Positions 10,845-20,613 of a stretch of 29,994 bases of DNA are shown piece by piece (the stretch's first letter is position 1; each line of letters begins with the position of its first letter). This stretch comes from Hypsibius dujardini. Taxonomy: Eukaryota > Tardigrada > Eutardigrada > Parachela > Hypsibiidae. Location of the stretch: the NCBI GenBank assembly GCA_001579985.1, contig LRSR01009075.1:1-29994 (forward strand). The letters run 5' to 3'. The translations under genes and the position numbers were made by a program. A model generated the notes under the pieces. That model saw only the letters and a program-made list of their open reading frames with translations, was not told the DNA's origin and searched no databases.

Positions 10845-13151
10845 GGCTACATGCCCCCTCTGCCTGGACCCAGTCTATCTGACTAGACAGACAGACAGGG
10901 GGGGAGTAAAAAACAGGAATGATGAAGGGAAGGGGGACCCTTTTCCCTGATTGAGTTTTGTCTTGCGGGACAGGGTGGTTCTGTATCGACGTGAACTCGC
11001 TTCAAGGGAGGAAATTTGCCTAATAATATTCCGGGCTGGTTTTCCATTAATGAACGGCGCGCAAACACAGCTTCCATTTATGTGTGGGCTTTCCGGTACG
11101 GGATGGTAATCCGGCTGCTTACTGTTCACGACGCGGGGCTCAATGAAGATTCCCCTCGTGGGGAAAAAAGAGCGGCCCCTAAAAGCAGCGCGGACCGGGC
11201 GACCAAACGGAGGATCATTACGGAAGGGTGTTTCCTGTCATTAGCCGGCTATAACTATCCCGGGCGCTTGCAGCTGACACGCCGCTTTTTATCGGTGCAT
11301 TGCATATGCGAGTGTGTGTCGGAGGTTGTGAGAGAGAAGCCACACTTAAATCCCTGCCGTTTTACGTTACACTAATCACGCCCATTTACGGGCTGAGGAG
11401 GAGGAGGGCCTCATCACCCCCTCCAGACAGTCACACGGGTACACGGGTGTACTCATAACTCGGTGTCTTTGAGCGCCGTCGGTCGTGACGACATCACGCA
11501 AGATTCTTCACATTTCCAGCATATTTCTTGCTGAGATTGCTGGCTGCGTGTTCGACGCATGATTTGCGGACCCTTTGATTAACATCCACATCAGTGGAAG
11601 CTGACGTTCGAATTGGTACTTCCGGGTGGTCACAGCTTGTCACCCCGAAGCTTCGGCACTTCTACACCCTCATCGTCTACTTATGCGGTCACAGTCGTGA
11701 TGGGTGAAGGTTAATTAGCACTACCCCTGCGCACTACGAAAACGGGCTTGTTAAGCACGACGCGCCCCGGCGCACTACGAAAACGGGCTTGTTAAGCACG
11801 ACGCACGGCGCACTACGACGGGCGAGCACGACGCGACTGTAATGCCGAGTGGTACTTACTTCGTGGGACTCGGAGGGTGCGAATTGGGTGTAGTTTAAAA
11901 ATAAGTTTGCACTGCTGCTGCCTAATTATTGCTGGTTACGCATGTAGTCATCTTCACTAAATCCGCGCACTGACATGGCGAAGTCTGCGGGATATCCGTG
12001 TGACATTTAGGCCTCAGAAATAAACAAACACAGATTGTTGAATCTGACACCGCCCATGTCAGCGAAGAATCTGCGGAATGTCATGGCAGCTGTGTAGGGC
12101 TGCTCGACATCCCCCACGGTCTGTGGCATAACTGACGCATTGACGGGAACCCGAGGTGACCCCAGGGTTTCGCAAGAGTGAAAGCAGATGGCGCGGCAAG
12201 GGGAAACCTCACGACACAGTGCGTCCTAGTCTGAAGACGGTAAGTAACTAGGAATACCGTCTGCTCCGTCGTGCCGTAGCAGTACACCGAACCGAGCGAC
12301 TGAAGGGCTCCTGACCCTGTTGTGTCCGTTTTCCACACGGTTCCCTATTTAACATCCTAACTGACGACAGATCTTATTAAGAGTCATATAGTGGGTATTA
12401 CACACAGCGCGAGTTGGCACCTGTCTCAATCAAGGAAGACATTAGAAATAACGCTCAGGCACTGTGTGGTACGTGATCAGTCAGGGTGCTCAGCAATCAG
12501 TTCGGTAGGGTCAGCGGATAATGTGCTGCGCTGAGTCATGGTCAGACAAAGAGTGCCTCGCATTTCGCACCTAGTTGTCAGTGCTTTGATGTAGAGAGCA
12601 GTTAGTGATCTCTATGTGAGGTGTGGCTTCTTGCGCGACATGCAGTTCCCCGAAACTTTCCCGAGTGTGCGTCTTTCCCCTCGTCTTCTAATTCATGCAG
12701 TTTGTGCAGCATACTTACCAGCATGCGAATTTCACCCTTCGTCATTTGCACTTCCACTTCGGAAGTCAGTTTGACATTTGGCCTACTCGAATTGCATTCG
12801 ATTCAGTGATCGTCCTTTGTGCGTCACTGAAAGATTAATAATAAATAATAAATAACCAGGTCTTTTTCGTCAACGATCACCGAGAAACTCCTTGCATCCG
12901 GCCTTTCAAAAGGCCACCGAGTTTGGACCAAATAACCATAGACAAGTAGTAGTCACGGTATGCGCAAGTCAAAATCAAAAACTTGTGCCGTCAACTTGTC
13001 ATTTGTCAGAAGGCACGCAGACACGAAAATCTCTTTCGGGGCGACACAGTTTTCCCGCTCTTATTCAGGCCAGTCTCTCACATTGCCTGCAAAAAATACC
13101 AGGTTTGTTAATAAACACACAATGGGTTTGCCAAAAATTAGGGCAGAAGAT
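10845..13151. other. 3' flank of GluCl copy R, no gene seen
   Basis: DNA downstream of the copy R stop. It contains a 41-bp tandem repeat (11731-11836), a diverged direct repeat (tgacatggcgaagtctgcgg near 11972 and catgtcagcgaagaatctgcgg near 12055) and an AT-rich taataaataataaataa run near 12838-12854. No convincing polyadenylation signal for copy R was found on the minus strand just beyond the stop. Confidence 0.45.
11731..11836. repeat. 41-bp tandem repeat, ~2.5 copies
   Basis: Unit starts gcactacgaaaacgggcttg and is present at 11731 and 11772, with a shortened third copy at 11809. Confidence 0.9.
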
Positions 13152-14383
13152 TTAATTTAAGTGCCCTGCAGGGGGTTTATATACTTGGTCAAGTGGTGGC
13201 TGGCCATTCCATTTGATTCCCTTTATTGGAAAGGGGATAGGAATGTTTGCAAGTTAGGTAGGCTATGAGTAGTCTCGGAGTAGGACAAGCATAGCACCGA
13301 CTACCGAATGTTAAATAAGCAAGGCTTTCCGCCATAACTTTGACCCTACTATTGACTTACCTAAATATAGATTCCAGTAGAGCAAGTTGAACACAAGAAA
13401 GAAGCCTGCAATGGAAAATCTGTATAGAACAACAATAATGAGAACTCAACACGAGACAGAAGAGGGACTTACAAGGGAAGATCAGTCGGGAGAAGTAATC
13501 AATTTTTTTCGCCCGTTTTGACGGTATTCGGAGGTAGCCAAAACAGCAGCGACGTTTCAGATCGGAAAGTTTTTTATTCCCATCCTCTGCCATCACACCA
13601 CGCAGGTCCTTACGGGAGCCCTGAACTGTACCACCACTACCCATGTGATTGCCCATCAGGTGACGGTGTCCGTGACCTGCTTCGAGTTCATCCACCGTCA
13701 CCGTTTGGTTTCCCAGCAGGGCACTCTGCTGACCATGCACCGGACAGGGATGTAGTAAAGACGCTCGACTGTGCGGCGACGGATTGCGCATTCGGAAGTG
13801 AGCATCGTCCTCCAGAAAGACTTCATCGGTAGCCGCATGGTGACGTCCGTCGTAGGTGTGGTAGGGATTGCGATCGCCCTCCAGCAGCTCGGTTTCTTGC
13901 TCGTTCCGTGCTCCGCTGGAGTTGTTGCGGTATACCAGAGACCGTTGGGAATGCCTTGCGCTAGCTGGTCGAGCGTTTCCGTACTGATCCAGCGAGGTTT
14001 GGCTTCTGTTCCTGCTGCCGAGTGTGCCTCCTGTTTCGTGAGTGTGAAGGTGGTTCGGTAAGGAACCGTGGAGATGACTGGAAGATTGTTGATTTAGCGT
14101 CTCCTTCAGCTGTGCTTCCTGCTCTTTCTTTTCGGCATCTTCCTTTTTCTGTTTCTGTTCCTGTTGTTTCCGTATTTTCTGTTTATCCATCTGGTTCCAG
14201 TAGTTTCTAAACGTTGGCGAAGTGTCAGTACAAGGAGTGGGATGAAAATCAGGAAGACAATAGCAGCGCTTACACAAATGCAAACTCCACAAGGGCTGAG
14301 AAGATGAACAAGATACAGACGCCCATCCAGACATCAATGGCTGAAGGCATAATCCCGGGATAATATGCTGCGAGGGTCATATA

Positions 14384-14420
<37 letters not shown>

Positions 14421-17400
14421 GGCAGACAGACAGACAAACACACATAGACACACACACAGACACACAGACACACAGACACACAGACACACAGACAGACAGA
14501 CATACAACAGATGTGCGAACCTTTCGTATAAGACACCGGGGGAAGTTGAGCATTTATGCCGGATTGGGTCGTGGCCATAGTTAGAAGGGTCGTTACACCA
14601 AGCGTCACCCGAGCCGGGGTGGCTTCGGGATCGAGCCAGAAGGACACCCAGGACACCAAAATCAGCATGCACTGTAAGAAACAATTAATTTCAAAACATG
14701 CATGACTGTTCATTGATGCGTCGTCCGGCTTACAGTTGGCACGTAGACTTGTACTAGGTAGTACGAAAATTCCCGTTCGAGAAAGAGCAACACTTTCAGA
14801 CAACTGTAGGAACCTAAAGACATGAGAAGCTTACCTTAAGAGCGTGTAGAAAGTAATTGTCAGTGAGAACAGGCAGTCAGTATGTCAATGTGATACTTGC
14901 CGGTAGAGGTAACGGATGTGCAGTATCCCGTTCTGATACCTTCCAAGGCAAATCGAGGCATGGTGAAGTTGGCCAATTGCACAGGTGCTGCAATCTGTTT
15001 CCAGTCAAATTCGATATCGTCCGTTGTGTATCCATCTGAATAATAGAGCTTTTCACCACTTCGTCGAACGGAGTTGGCGGACCCATAACCATTTCGCAGT
15101 ACGTACAACTTGCCATTCGAATTTCGCACACTTGTCGGTCCATAGGGAAGAACCTGAGGTCCATGGTACAGGCCAGTGTGAGGGACATCCTGCCATTTTA
15201 AGAGCGCTGTTAGAACAGTCGAAAGTCAAAATATTTTGGAGCTCATACCTGATGCTCATCATAATATCACCGTTGGGATGGATTCGTAGAAAGACGTCTG
15301 ATTTAAAGAATCGAATATTTCTTCAGATCCATGACAAAAAAAAGTCGATATATTTCGACAGTTATTGACACAAAAATTCCATACTAGGGACTAGGATGTT
15401 GTGAAGGTGACCTTGTCGTTCGTTTTGAAAGAACAAATCCGGCTTCCAGACTTTATCACTAACAAAACAGCCGAACTATTAAGGGACAAAGAAAGAAGCC
15501 ATAGTAGCTTAAGTGCGTTGGAACTCGATCCATACGGGTCAGGCAGGACCAGAAATTTATGGAAACCTCCATCATCGTAGGCCAGTCGGGCATCGTTCCA
15601 CTCTTCCCGAAATGTCAACTGCGTTGAGTACTCCTAAAGAGAGTAGGAAATTGGATCGCTCGTAAAAGTCTGACCAATTGAGGGAGAATACAATTACAGT
15701 AAATCATCAAGGAGCTGTAATATTGCCTCCGGGAAAAAAACCCTTCAAATGAGCTCTCGCAGATTTTCATGTAAATTAATTACTTTTCTAGTTTTGTTTA
15801 GGTCGCATAGGCGGTTAAATGGTTTTGTTATTCCCATTTAAGAGAAGGGGGAACTCTCTGGCTTTCTCACCATATTCAGGGCGTCCACTTTGTGGATGGA
15901 TCGAATTAGGAGGTTGACTTTGCACATGGCGGCACCATCTGCAAAGAAGCATTAATTATGCATGGCCTCACATTATCAGTGCTTTACCCTTGATCCTATA
16001 GCCTAATCTTAGAGGCCTCTAATCCGGGCTAAACGTACTCCAGCAATATTACTTAATATTAAGATGCTTTCAAGAGTAGATGGACAATAATGCATATCTT
16101 GGATGGCCATTCCAAACAACATATAGGATTGCATCTCATCGTACGAAGTATCCGTCTTAATTCCTATTTACTGCCTGAAAAGTGTGAGTAATAGAACCAG
16201 TTTTCACTCCAACGTCACCGTTCTCCTGCGCCTTTCCAGTGCCTTAGGAATCGAACGGAGAAAATAACCGGGACTTCCGGAGCAATACAAAGAGCGGCGA
16301 ATGTAAATATTGCATCTCCATTTTCTATCCCATATGATGTGTGAGAAACCCTCAAACCCTCGATCTACTCATCTTTCTGCCCGCCCGAACGTGCGATGCT
16401 CCACGATAAGCTTTCAGCTCTGAAGCCTTCGAACGGCCTGTAAGAAAGGAACGCCGATACCAAGTCTTCCAACAAAGCAGCTAATGAGCCATCCCATAAT
16501 CATAGCCTTCCCTCTCGCTCTCAATTTATTCGTTTTTTTTCATCCGGCAAACTGAGAGGTTCAATCATGAATCACAATAATCAGTGGCACGTCAGGGAAC
16601 ACGCTCTTCCACGTCCAAGCTTGAAAGTGGTGGATCCCAATTCCTCATGGATTCTAATTCCTCAAGGAATGCGTCCTGCAGATGGGCATTACAATGAGCG
16701 AGAAATCAAAAGAGGACACGGGATTCCGCATAGGTTCGCCGACAATTGGAAGCAAATTATCTGCTTACACGTTAAGGCGGCAGCCCGTGGTGGCACATTA
16801 TCGTGTACGGATGAGGGCAGCGCGTATGTACCGACTATGCCTGGTCTCAAGATAGCACCCCCACCCCCCCCCCACGGGCAAGGGAGATGCGGAAAGGAGG
16901 AATAACTCCTAGGGAAATTTCGGATTAACTTCCGGGCTAACAGCGCGATCGATGATGCGAGAGGGAGCGTTAAAAAGCTTTTCTTGGGTTCTCTACGTGA
17001 CGCGCCGATCTGAAGGGGTCATAAGTCGAGGTCAGGGCATAATCGATGACTTTCTGTGCGACTTTCGCATTTTTCCAAGCCCCACCCACATTAACATACC
17101 CTTCGATGGCATTGTACTGTACTTCACCATGTCTCCCGCCAACACTCTAACACTCCCTGGTAGATATCTACATCTATCACGGTAATACTTTAATTGTAAG
17201 AAAATGGTGGGCAACTGTTGGTATTGACTTGCGAGCAGGGATTGAAATTATCTGGGACTTGCCTGTGCCATTGATGTTGGTCTTGGGACGGAGTTTGTTG
17301 TCGTAGGTTTCCAGGAGCATGTCCAGTATTTCTTTCTCCGTGAATACTTGCCCCGTCTTGCCATCACTATAAATGACGAAAATGCAGACCAGATACGCAC

Positions 17401-18077
17401 CCGTCCAGACCAGATGCGCACCCGTCCAGACCAAATGCGCACCTGTCCAGACCAGATGTGCACCTGTTCAGACCAGATGCGCACCCGTCCAGACCAGATG
17501 CGCACCTGTCCAGACCAGATGCGCACCTGTCCAGACCAGATGCGCACCTGTCGAGACCAGATGCGCACCTGTTCAGACCAGATGTGCACCTGTCCAGACC
17601 AGATGCGCACCTGTTCAGACTAGAAGCGCACCTGTCCAGACAGTCCAGATCTGTCCAGATCTGTTCAGATGGGTTATTGAGCAAGTACAAAATGAATATT
17701 CAATCTGCAGCATAGGCCTGTAGACCGAACCGAACTTCAAAAAATACCATATTCAAAAGGGAACGGATTACATGAATACTCCTCCGCTCCTGCACTTTTA
17801 ACGCATTGCCCTAAATCGGTGAACTATAAGGATTTGCAAGACTTTTGTTTAAGCAAACGGAAAAGGAACAAGAACTTGAAAGTCAATTCGAAAATCGGTA
17901 AATTAAACCACTTAGCTCTCTCACTAACCGGCTTTGGATTTTTGTAGGTCCACTGCTAGCCCGGACGACGGTTGATTCCAGAATAATTTGACCAATTATG
18001 AGGCATCGAAGCAGGACACGTAATGATCCGCCACTGGCATGGTAATGTAATCGCACGGGACAGACGTCATTCGGCAT
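13152..18077 (-). CDS. Glutamate-gated chloride channel subunit, copy R (complete, 14 coding exons)
   Basis: Subunit of a pentameric inhibitory chloride channel in the plasma membrane. Coding exons: 17929-18077, 17263-17366, 15871-15938, 15536-15633, 15385-15458, 15249-15297, 15107-15189, 14901-15035, 14734-14813, 14521-14671, 14274-14340, 13473-14206, 13361-13405, 13152-13165. They join in frame to about 616 aa. Order: signal segment; ligand domain with [12 protein letters not shown] (exon 4) and [16 protein letters not shown] (exons 5-6); Cys-loop C188-C202; second loop-C cysteine pair C247/C258, typical of GluCl and glycine receptors; M1; anion filter P299-A300-R301 and M2 ([12 protein letters not shown]); M3 (AIDVWMGVC, then SALVEFAFV); a long M3-M4 loop of about 235 aa, first charged (354-393), then His/Ser-rich; M4 ([10 protein letters not shown]). 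Introns 2 and 8 use GC donors. The first 12 exons are firm. The last exon (GHLN-stop) is weak; an acceptor near 13218 giving NQMEWPATT-stop is an alternative. Start chosen by match to copy L; an in-frame ATG lies 12 codons upstream. Confidence 0.93.
14385..14503. repeat. (ACAG)n/(AC)n microsatellite inside GluCl intron 10
   Basis: About 119 of the 180 nt of intron 10 (14341-14520) is this tract, which reads (TGTC)n on the transcribed sense. It separates the M2 exon from the M3 exon, and its pyrimidine richness may serve as part of the acceptor region. Confidence 0.95.
14899..14900 (-). other. Probable GC splice donor, GluCl copy R intron 8
   Basis: The exon ends ...TCTACCG/gcaagtatc and joins at 14813 to give [11 protein letters not shown], which matches the GluCl loop C spacing (TG-x-YSCLKV) exactly. 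A GT alternative four bases on (GGCAA/gtatca) with a later acceptor also stays in frame but gives TGNCLKV, shortening loop C by two residues. Confidence 0.65.
15939..17262 (-). other. Intron 2 of GluCl copy R (1,324 nt, GC-AG)
   Basis: Largest intron of the gene. The donor is gcaagt after CAG and the acceptor is ctttgcag. It holds a C-rich run near 16857-16872 and a 112-codon plus-strand open frame (16567-16905) without family-like sequence. I see no alternative exon with confidence. Confidence 0.8.
17261..17262 (-). other. GC splice donor, GluCl copy R intron 2
   Basis: Minus strand reads AATGGCACAG/gcaagtccc. Joining to 15938 gives [18 protein letters not shown] in frame, matching the GluCl N-terminal domain, so the exon end is fixed by homology. 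No GT nearby gives the same join. Confidence 0.88.
17367..17928 (-). other. Intron 1 of GluCl copy R
   Basis: 562-nt phase-2 GT-AG intron (donor gttagt as in copy L; acceptor tttatag). Roughly half is the 21-bp minisatellite. Confidence 0.85.
17384..17662. repeat. 21-bp minisatellite, ~12 units, in GluCl intron 1
   Basis: Unit gcacctgtccagaccagatgc starts at 17397 and recurs every 21 bp to about 17628, followed by degenerate gtccagatct units. Because 21 is a multiple of three, several frames stay open; these open frames are not genes. The array begins about 18 nt upstream of the exon 2 acceptor. Confidence 0.95.
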
Positions 18078-18510
18078 TTTCTTGGAGACGACGATCGCAG
18101 CGACAACGGTCACGATTTACCGTCCAGCTCCTGCTGCTGTTTCTGACGAGACTGCTGGGACTGCTCCTCTTCGCGACTGCCACCATCGGAGCCCTTATAG
18201 AGTAATTTAAGTGCAGCTCCCGGGGGGTAACTGCGCTTTAGCAATCTGTAAAAGGTCAGGGAAAATGTGTGAAAGCAAACCTTGTTGCAATAATCAGAAA
18301 GGAGCGGCATTTTGCGATGATTACAAGTGCACTGCATGAATATGCCAGCACATTTACGCTGCTGTAATGTTAAAAACATTTGGCCGTGCTTGATTATGCT
18401 TAACCGCGTTTGATCTAACAACGACGATAAGTACGTCAAATAAATAAACGATGTCTGCGCCCATAGGAACTGGCGTTGCTCTATAAATAGCAAATAGTTC
18501 ATGAGCTATC
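18078..18510. other. 5' flank of GluCl copy R
   Basis: Sequence immediately upstream of the chosen start. It would hold any 5' UTR or promoter, but I find no clear TATA box or initiator. A short plus-strand open frame (18023-18205) is the shadow of exon 1 and its flank. Confidence 0.4.
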
Positions 18511-18566
18511 AGTACCGTCTACTAGTTGCAGTACCGTCTACTAGTTGCAGTACCGTCTACTAGTTG
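18511..18566. repeat. 19-bp tandem repeat, three units
   Basis: Unit agtaccgtctactagttgc at 18511, 18530 and 18549, essentially identical; about 430 bp upstream of the GluCl copy R start. Confidence 0.95.
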
Positions 18567-18684
18567 AGGATCGTTAAATGGCGCTGCGTTGAAGCTTCTT
18601 AGAAGTACTGTAATAAATGGACATTACTGTTACGTGAAGACTGAAAAAGCTTCATGTGCATTAGGGAAGGTCAGTTTTGGATGA

Positions 18685-18972
18685 ATGAACGTAGTACTAG
18701 TATGAGGGGAAGTCTATATTTCGGCTCACCCTCCACTTGGTCCATAAATCGGGTCACTCATGGGTTTTTCTTTCATGGCAGGTGCTTGATTGTTTGAGTT
18801 TTAGAAGTGCTATAGTATACATAGTATAGTATACATAGGACATAATACATAAAATCAAACAATCAAGCACCTGCCAGCAAAGAGAAACCCATGAGTGAGC
18901 CGATTTATCGACCGGTTTGGATGGTGAACCGAAATACAGATTTCCCCTCATACTATTATGGTGAACGATTGC
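18685..18972. mobile_element. 288-bp foldback (hairpin) element
   Basis: Arms of roughly 115 nt are near-perfect reverse complements. The left arm contains agtatgaggggaagtc, tcactcatgggttt and gcaggtgcttgattgtttga; the right arm carries their complements, ending gatttcccctcatactatta. The spacer is about 50 nt, itself repetitive (tatagtatacatag twice). There is no coding capacity. It resembles a foldback or MITE insertion. The transcript could form a long hairpin. Confidence 0.88.
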
Positions 18973-19177
18973 TCGTTTTTCAGTTCTTTAATAAATTTTT
19001 ACTCAGGTGCCTCGAAAAAGTTCCGTTGGCCTCACGTGAGCAGCTCTTTAGAAAAAGTACAAAATGTACTCGTTACAACCGTAGTCCGCGGGTAACATGG
19101 GATGGGTCGTCAGAAAGGTTCCCCGAAATAACAGGGGTTGTTGTGCAAATATTTGCAGCAATATTTACAATGACCCT

Positions 19178-19230
19178 CACACACACACATACACACACAC
19201 ACACACACACACTCACGCACACACACACAT
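19178..19230. repeat. (AC)n microsatellite
   Basis: Interrupted AC tract of about 53 bp. Confidence 0.95.
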
Positions 19231-19449
19231 AATGTACGAGAAAAATTGGGATCTTCGAGCTCTTCAAACAGTCCTATCCAAGTAAAACCACTTATACCGC
19301 AATACAGTCTTGTATGAATAAAAGCTTCCAATCACTCCCGTGTCAAGAACGAAGCGCTCATCGCTGCTCTTTCGTGCACACACACTAAGCTGCCGGACCG
19401 TAGGGAGGCAGCAGTAGAATAAGCCGAACTATTGGTGCAGCGAAAAAAA

Positions 19450-19518
19450 ACACTAAGCAAATCCTCTAACTTGATTACAAATCGATGATTAAAGTGGTAG
19501 AAAGACGATTGTCTTTTA
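19450..19518 (-). promoter_or_regulatory. Upstream block conserved between GluCl copies (R side, block 1)
   Basis: Counterpart of 2363-2430; about three quarters of positions agree by eye. Similarity fades over the next 80 bp (catccccgaatccc versus cgttcccccgaaatg). Confidence 0.45.
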
Positions 19519-19825
19519 CTAAGGGAACATTCTTTCGAAAACGACCTAATGCCTGTTATCTCATCCCCGAATCCCGACTGCAGCTGTTCGTCTGCTTTGA
19601 CAACGTGCGTTGGTGGTTTATTTCCTCGCACTGCTGTGCACATCTTATGGGAAGGAAAGCCATTCTACTGGAAGAGCGCCTTCACTGAAATTTATTAGGG
19701 CAAACCTTCTCACGAAGAAGACAGATGGGATGGAAATGTGTTTGATATTTCTTAGTTGATCCAAGCAAAAGTGATTTATGTATCACACAGCACCGTGATA
19801 AGCCGCTGTTCGGTATTTTGTGTAT

Positions 19826-19847
19826 GTTTGTCTGTCTGAATGTCTGC

Positions 19848-19926
<79 letters not shown>
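19826..19926. repeat. (TGTC)n microsatellite
   Basis: About 100 bp of TGTC with TTTG interruptions; same motif family as 5440-5600 and 14385-14503 on the other strand. Confidence 0.95.
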
Positions 19927-19927
<1 letters not shown>

Positions 19928-20532
19928 GGGTGGGTGCCGTTTTATGTGTGTATGAGTGTGTGATGTGGCAAAAGTAATAAGTAGCAGCAACGGTTGGGCT
20001 GTACGTATGCGAATTTCGCTGGGCTACTCCATGAACGCACTTCACGATCTTTGAGGAAATATTCCATTAAACATGGCAATACAAAAAAGAGTACTCATTA
20101 TAATACCGCCTGGGGTAAGGGGAGCGCTCGAGCAGAAGAAAAGGCGAACAGCTGAGGGATCGCTCTGGTATTCTGTGCCCAAGCAGCCTGATTTGGGTCC
20201 TATCAATGCAAAAGACCTACGTTCAGTGCTGGAAATCGGCGTCCCACCTCTTTGCTACTTTATTTTTAAAATATAATGTTTGCAAAGTCAGCGCCACGTG
20301 TACCTAGGGTCTTCAAAACGAATTCAACGTTTTCGAATATTCTCTGCATATAATTATCTTCACTAACGCTTCGTACAGTATACCATTGGGTATAGTATGG
20401 AGTTAGGCAAATAGCAAGGTGGGATAGCGTCATAATTCGATGTTGAAGTGATCAAGTCGAGAGACGGCAAAAGATTGCTTTTACAGCCGAACGTCTAACC
20501 GGAAGACTGCATCCCTCTCTTCCTGCACGGCT

Positions 20533-20613
20533 GCGTAGTTCGCGTACATGAACCAGCGCTCCTGTGTGCGCGAACTACGCGCTCATGTCTGCGCGAACTA
20601 CGCGCTCATGTCT
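20533..20613. repeat. 12-bp inverted repeat plus 23-bp tandem repeat
   Basis: gcgtagttcgcg (20533-20544) is the exact complement of cgcgaactacgc at 20569-20580 and 20592-20603. The latter two belong to a 23-bp unit repeated twice (20568-20590, 20591-20613). Confidence 0.85.

Noticed and set aside
13518-14210. Plus-strand open frames over the GluCl M3-M4 loop
   Set aside because: Shadows of exon 12 on the opposite strand.
14274-14340. Ser in FIFSALVEF taken as loss of the ivermectin glycine
   Set aside because: Alignment with glycine receptor M3 shows that the relevant residue is the Gly in VWMGVC; Ser at the later site is also found in glycine receptors.
14877-15188. Unspliced reading of the Cys-loop exon (…[13 protein letters not shown])
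   Set aside because: The frame reads through a 71-nt intron (15036-15106). Removing it gives RMASYGYTTDD, which matches the GluCl family.
17248-17723. Overlapping open frames on both strands with 7-residue repeats, CRISPR-like regularity
   Set aside because: It is a 21-bp minisatellite inside a GluCl intron. The units abut with no spacers, so it is not a CRISPR array. Several frames are open only because 21 divides by three.
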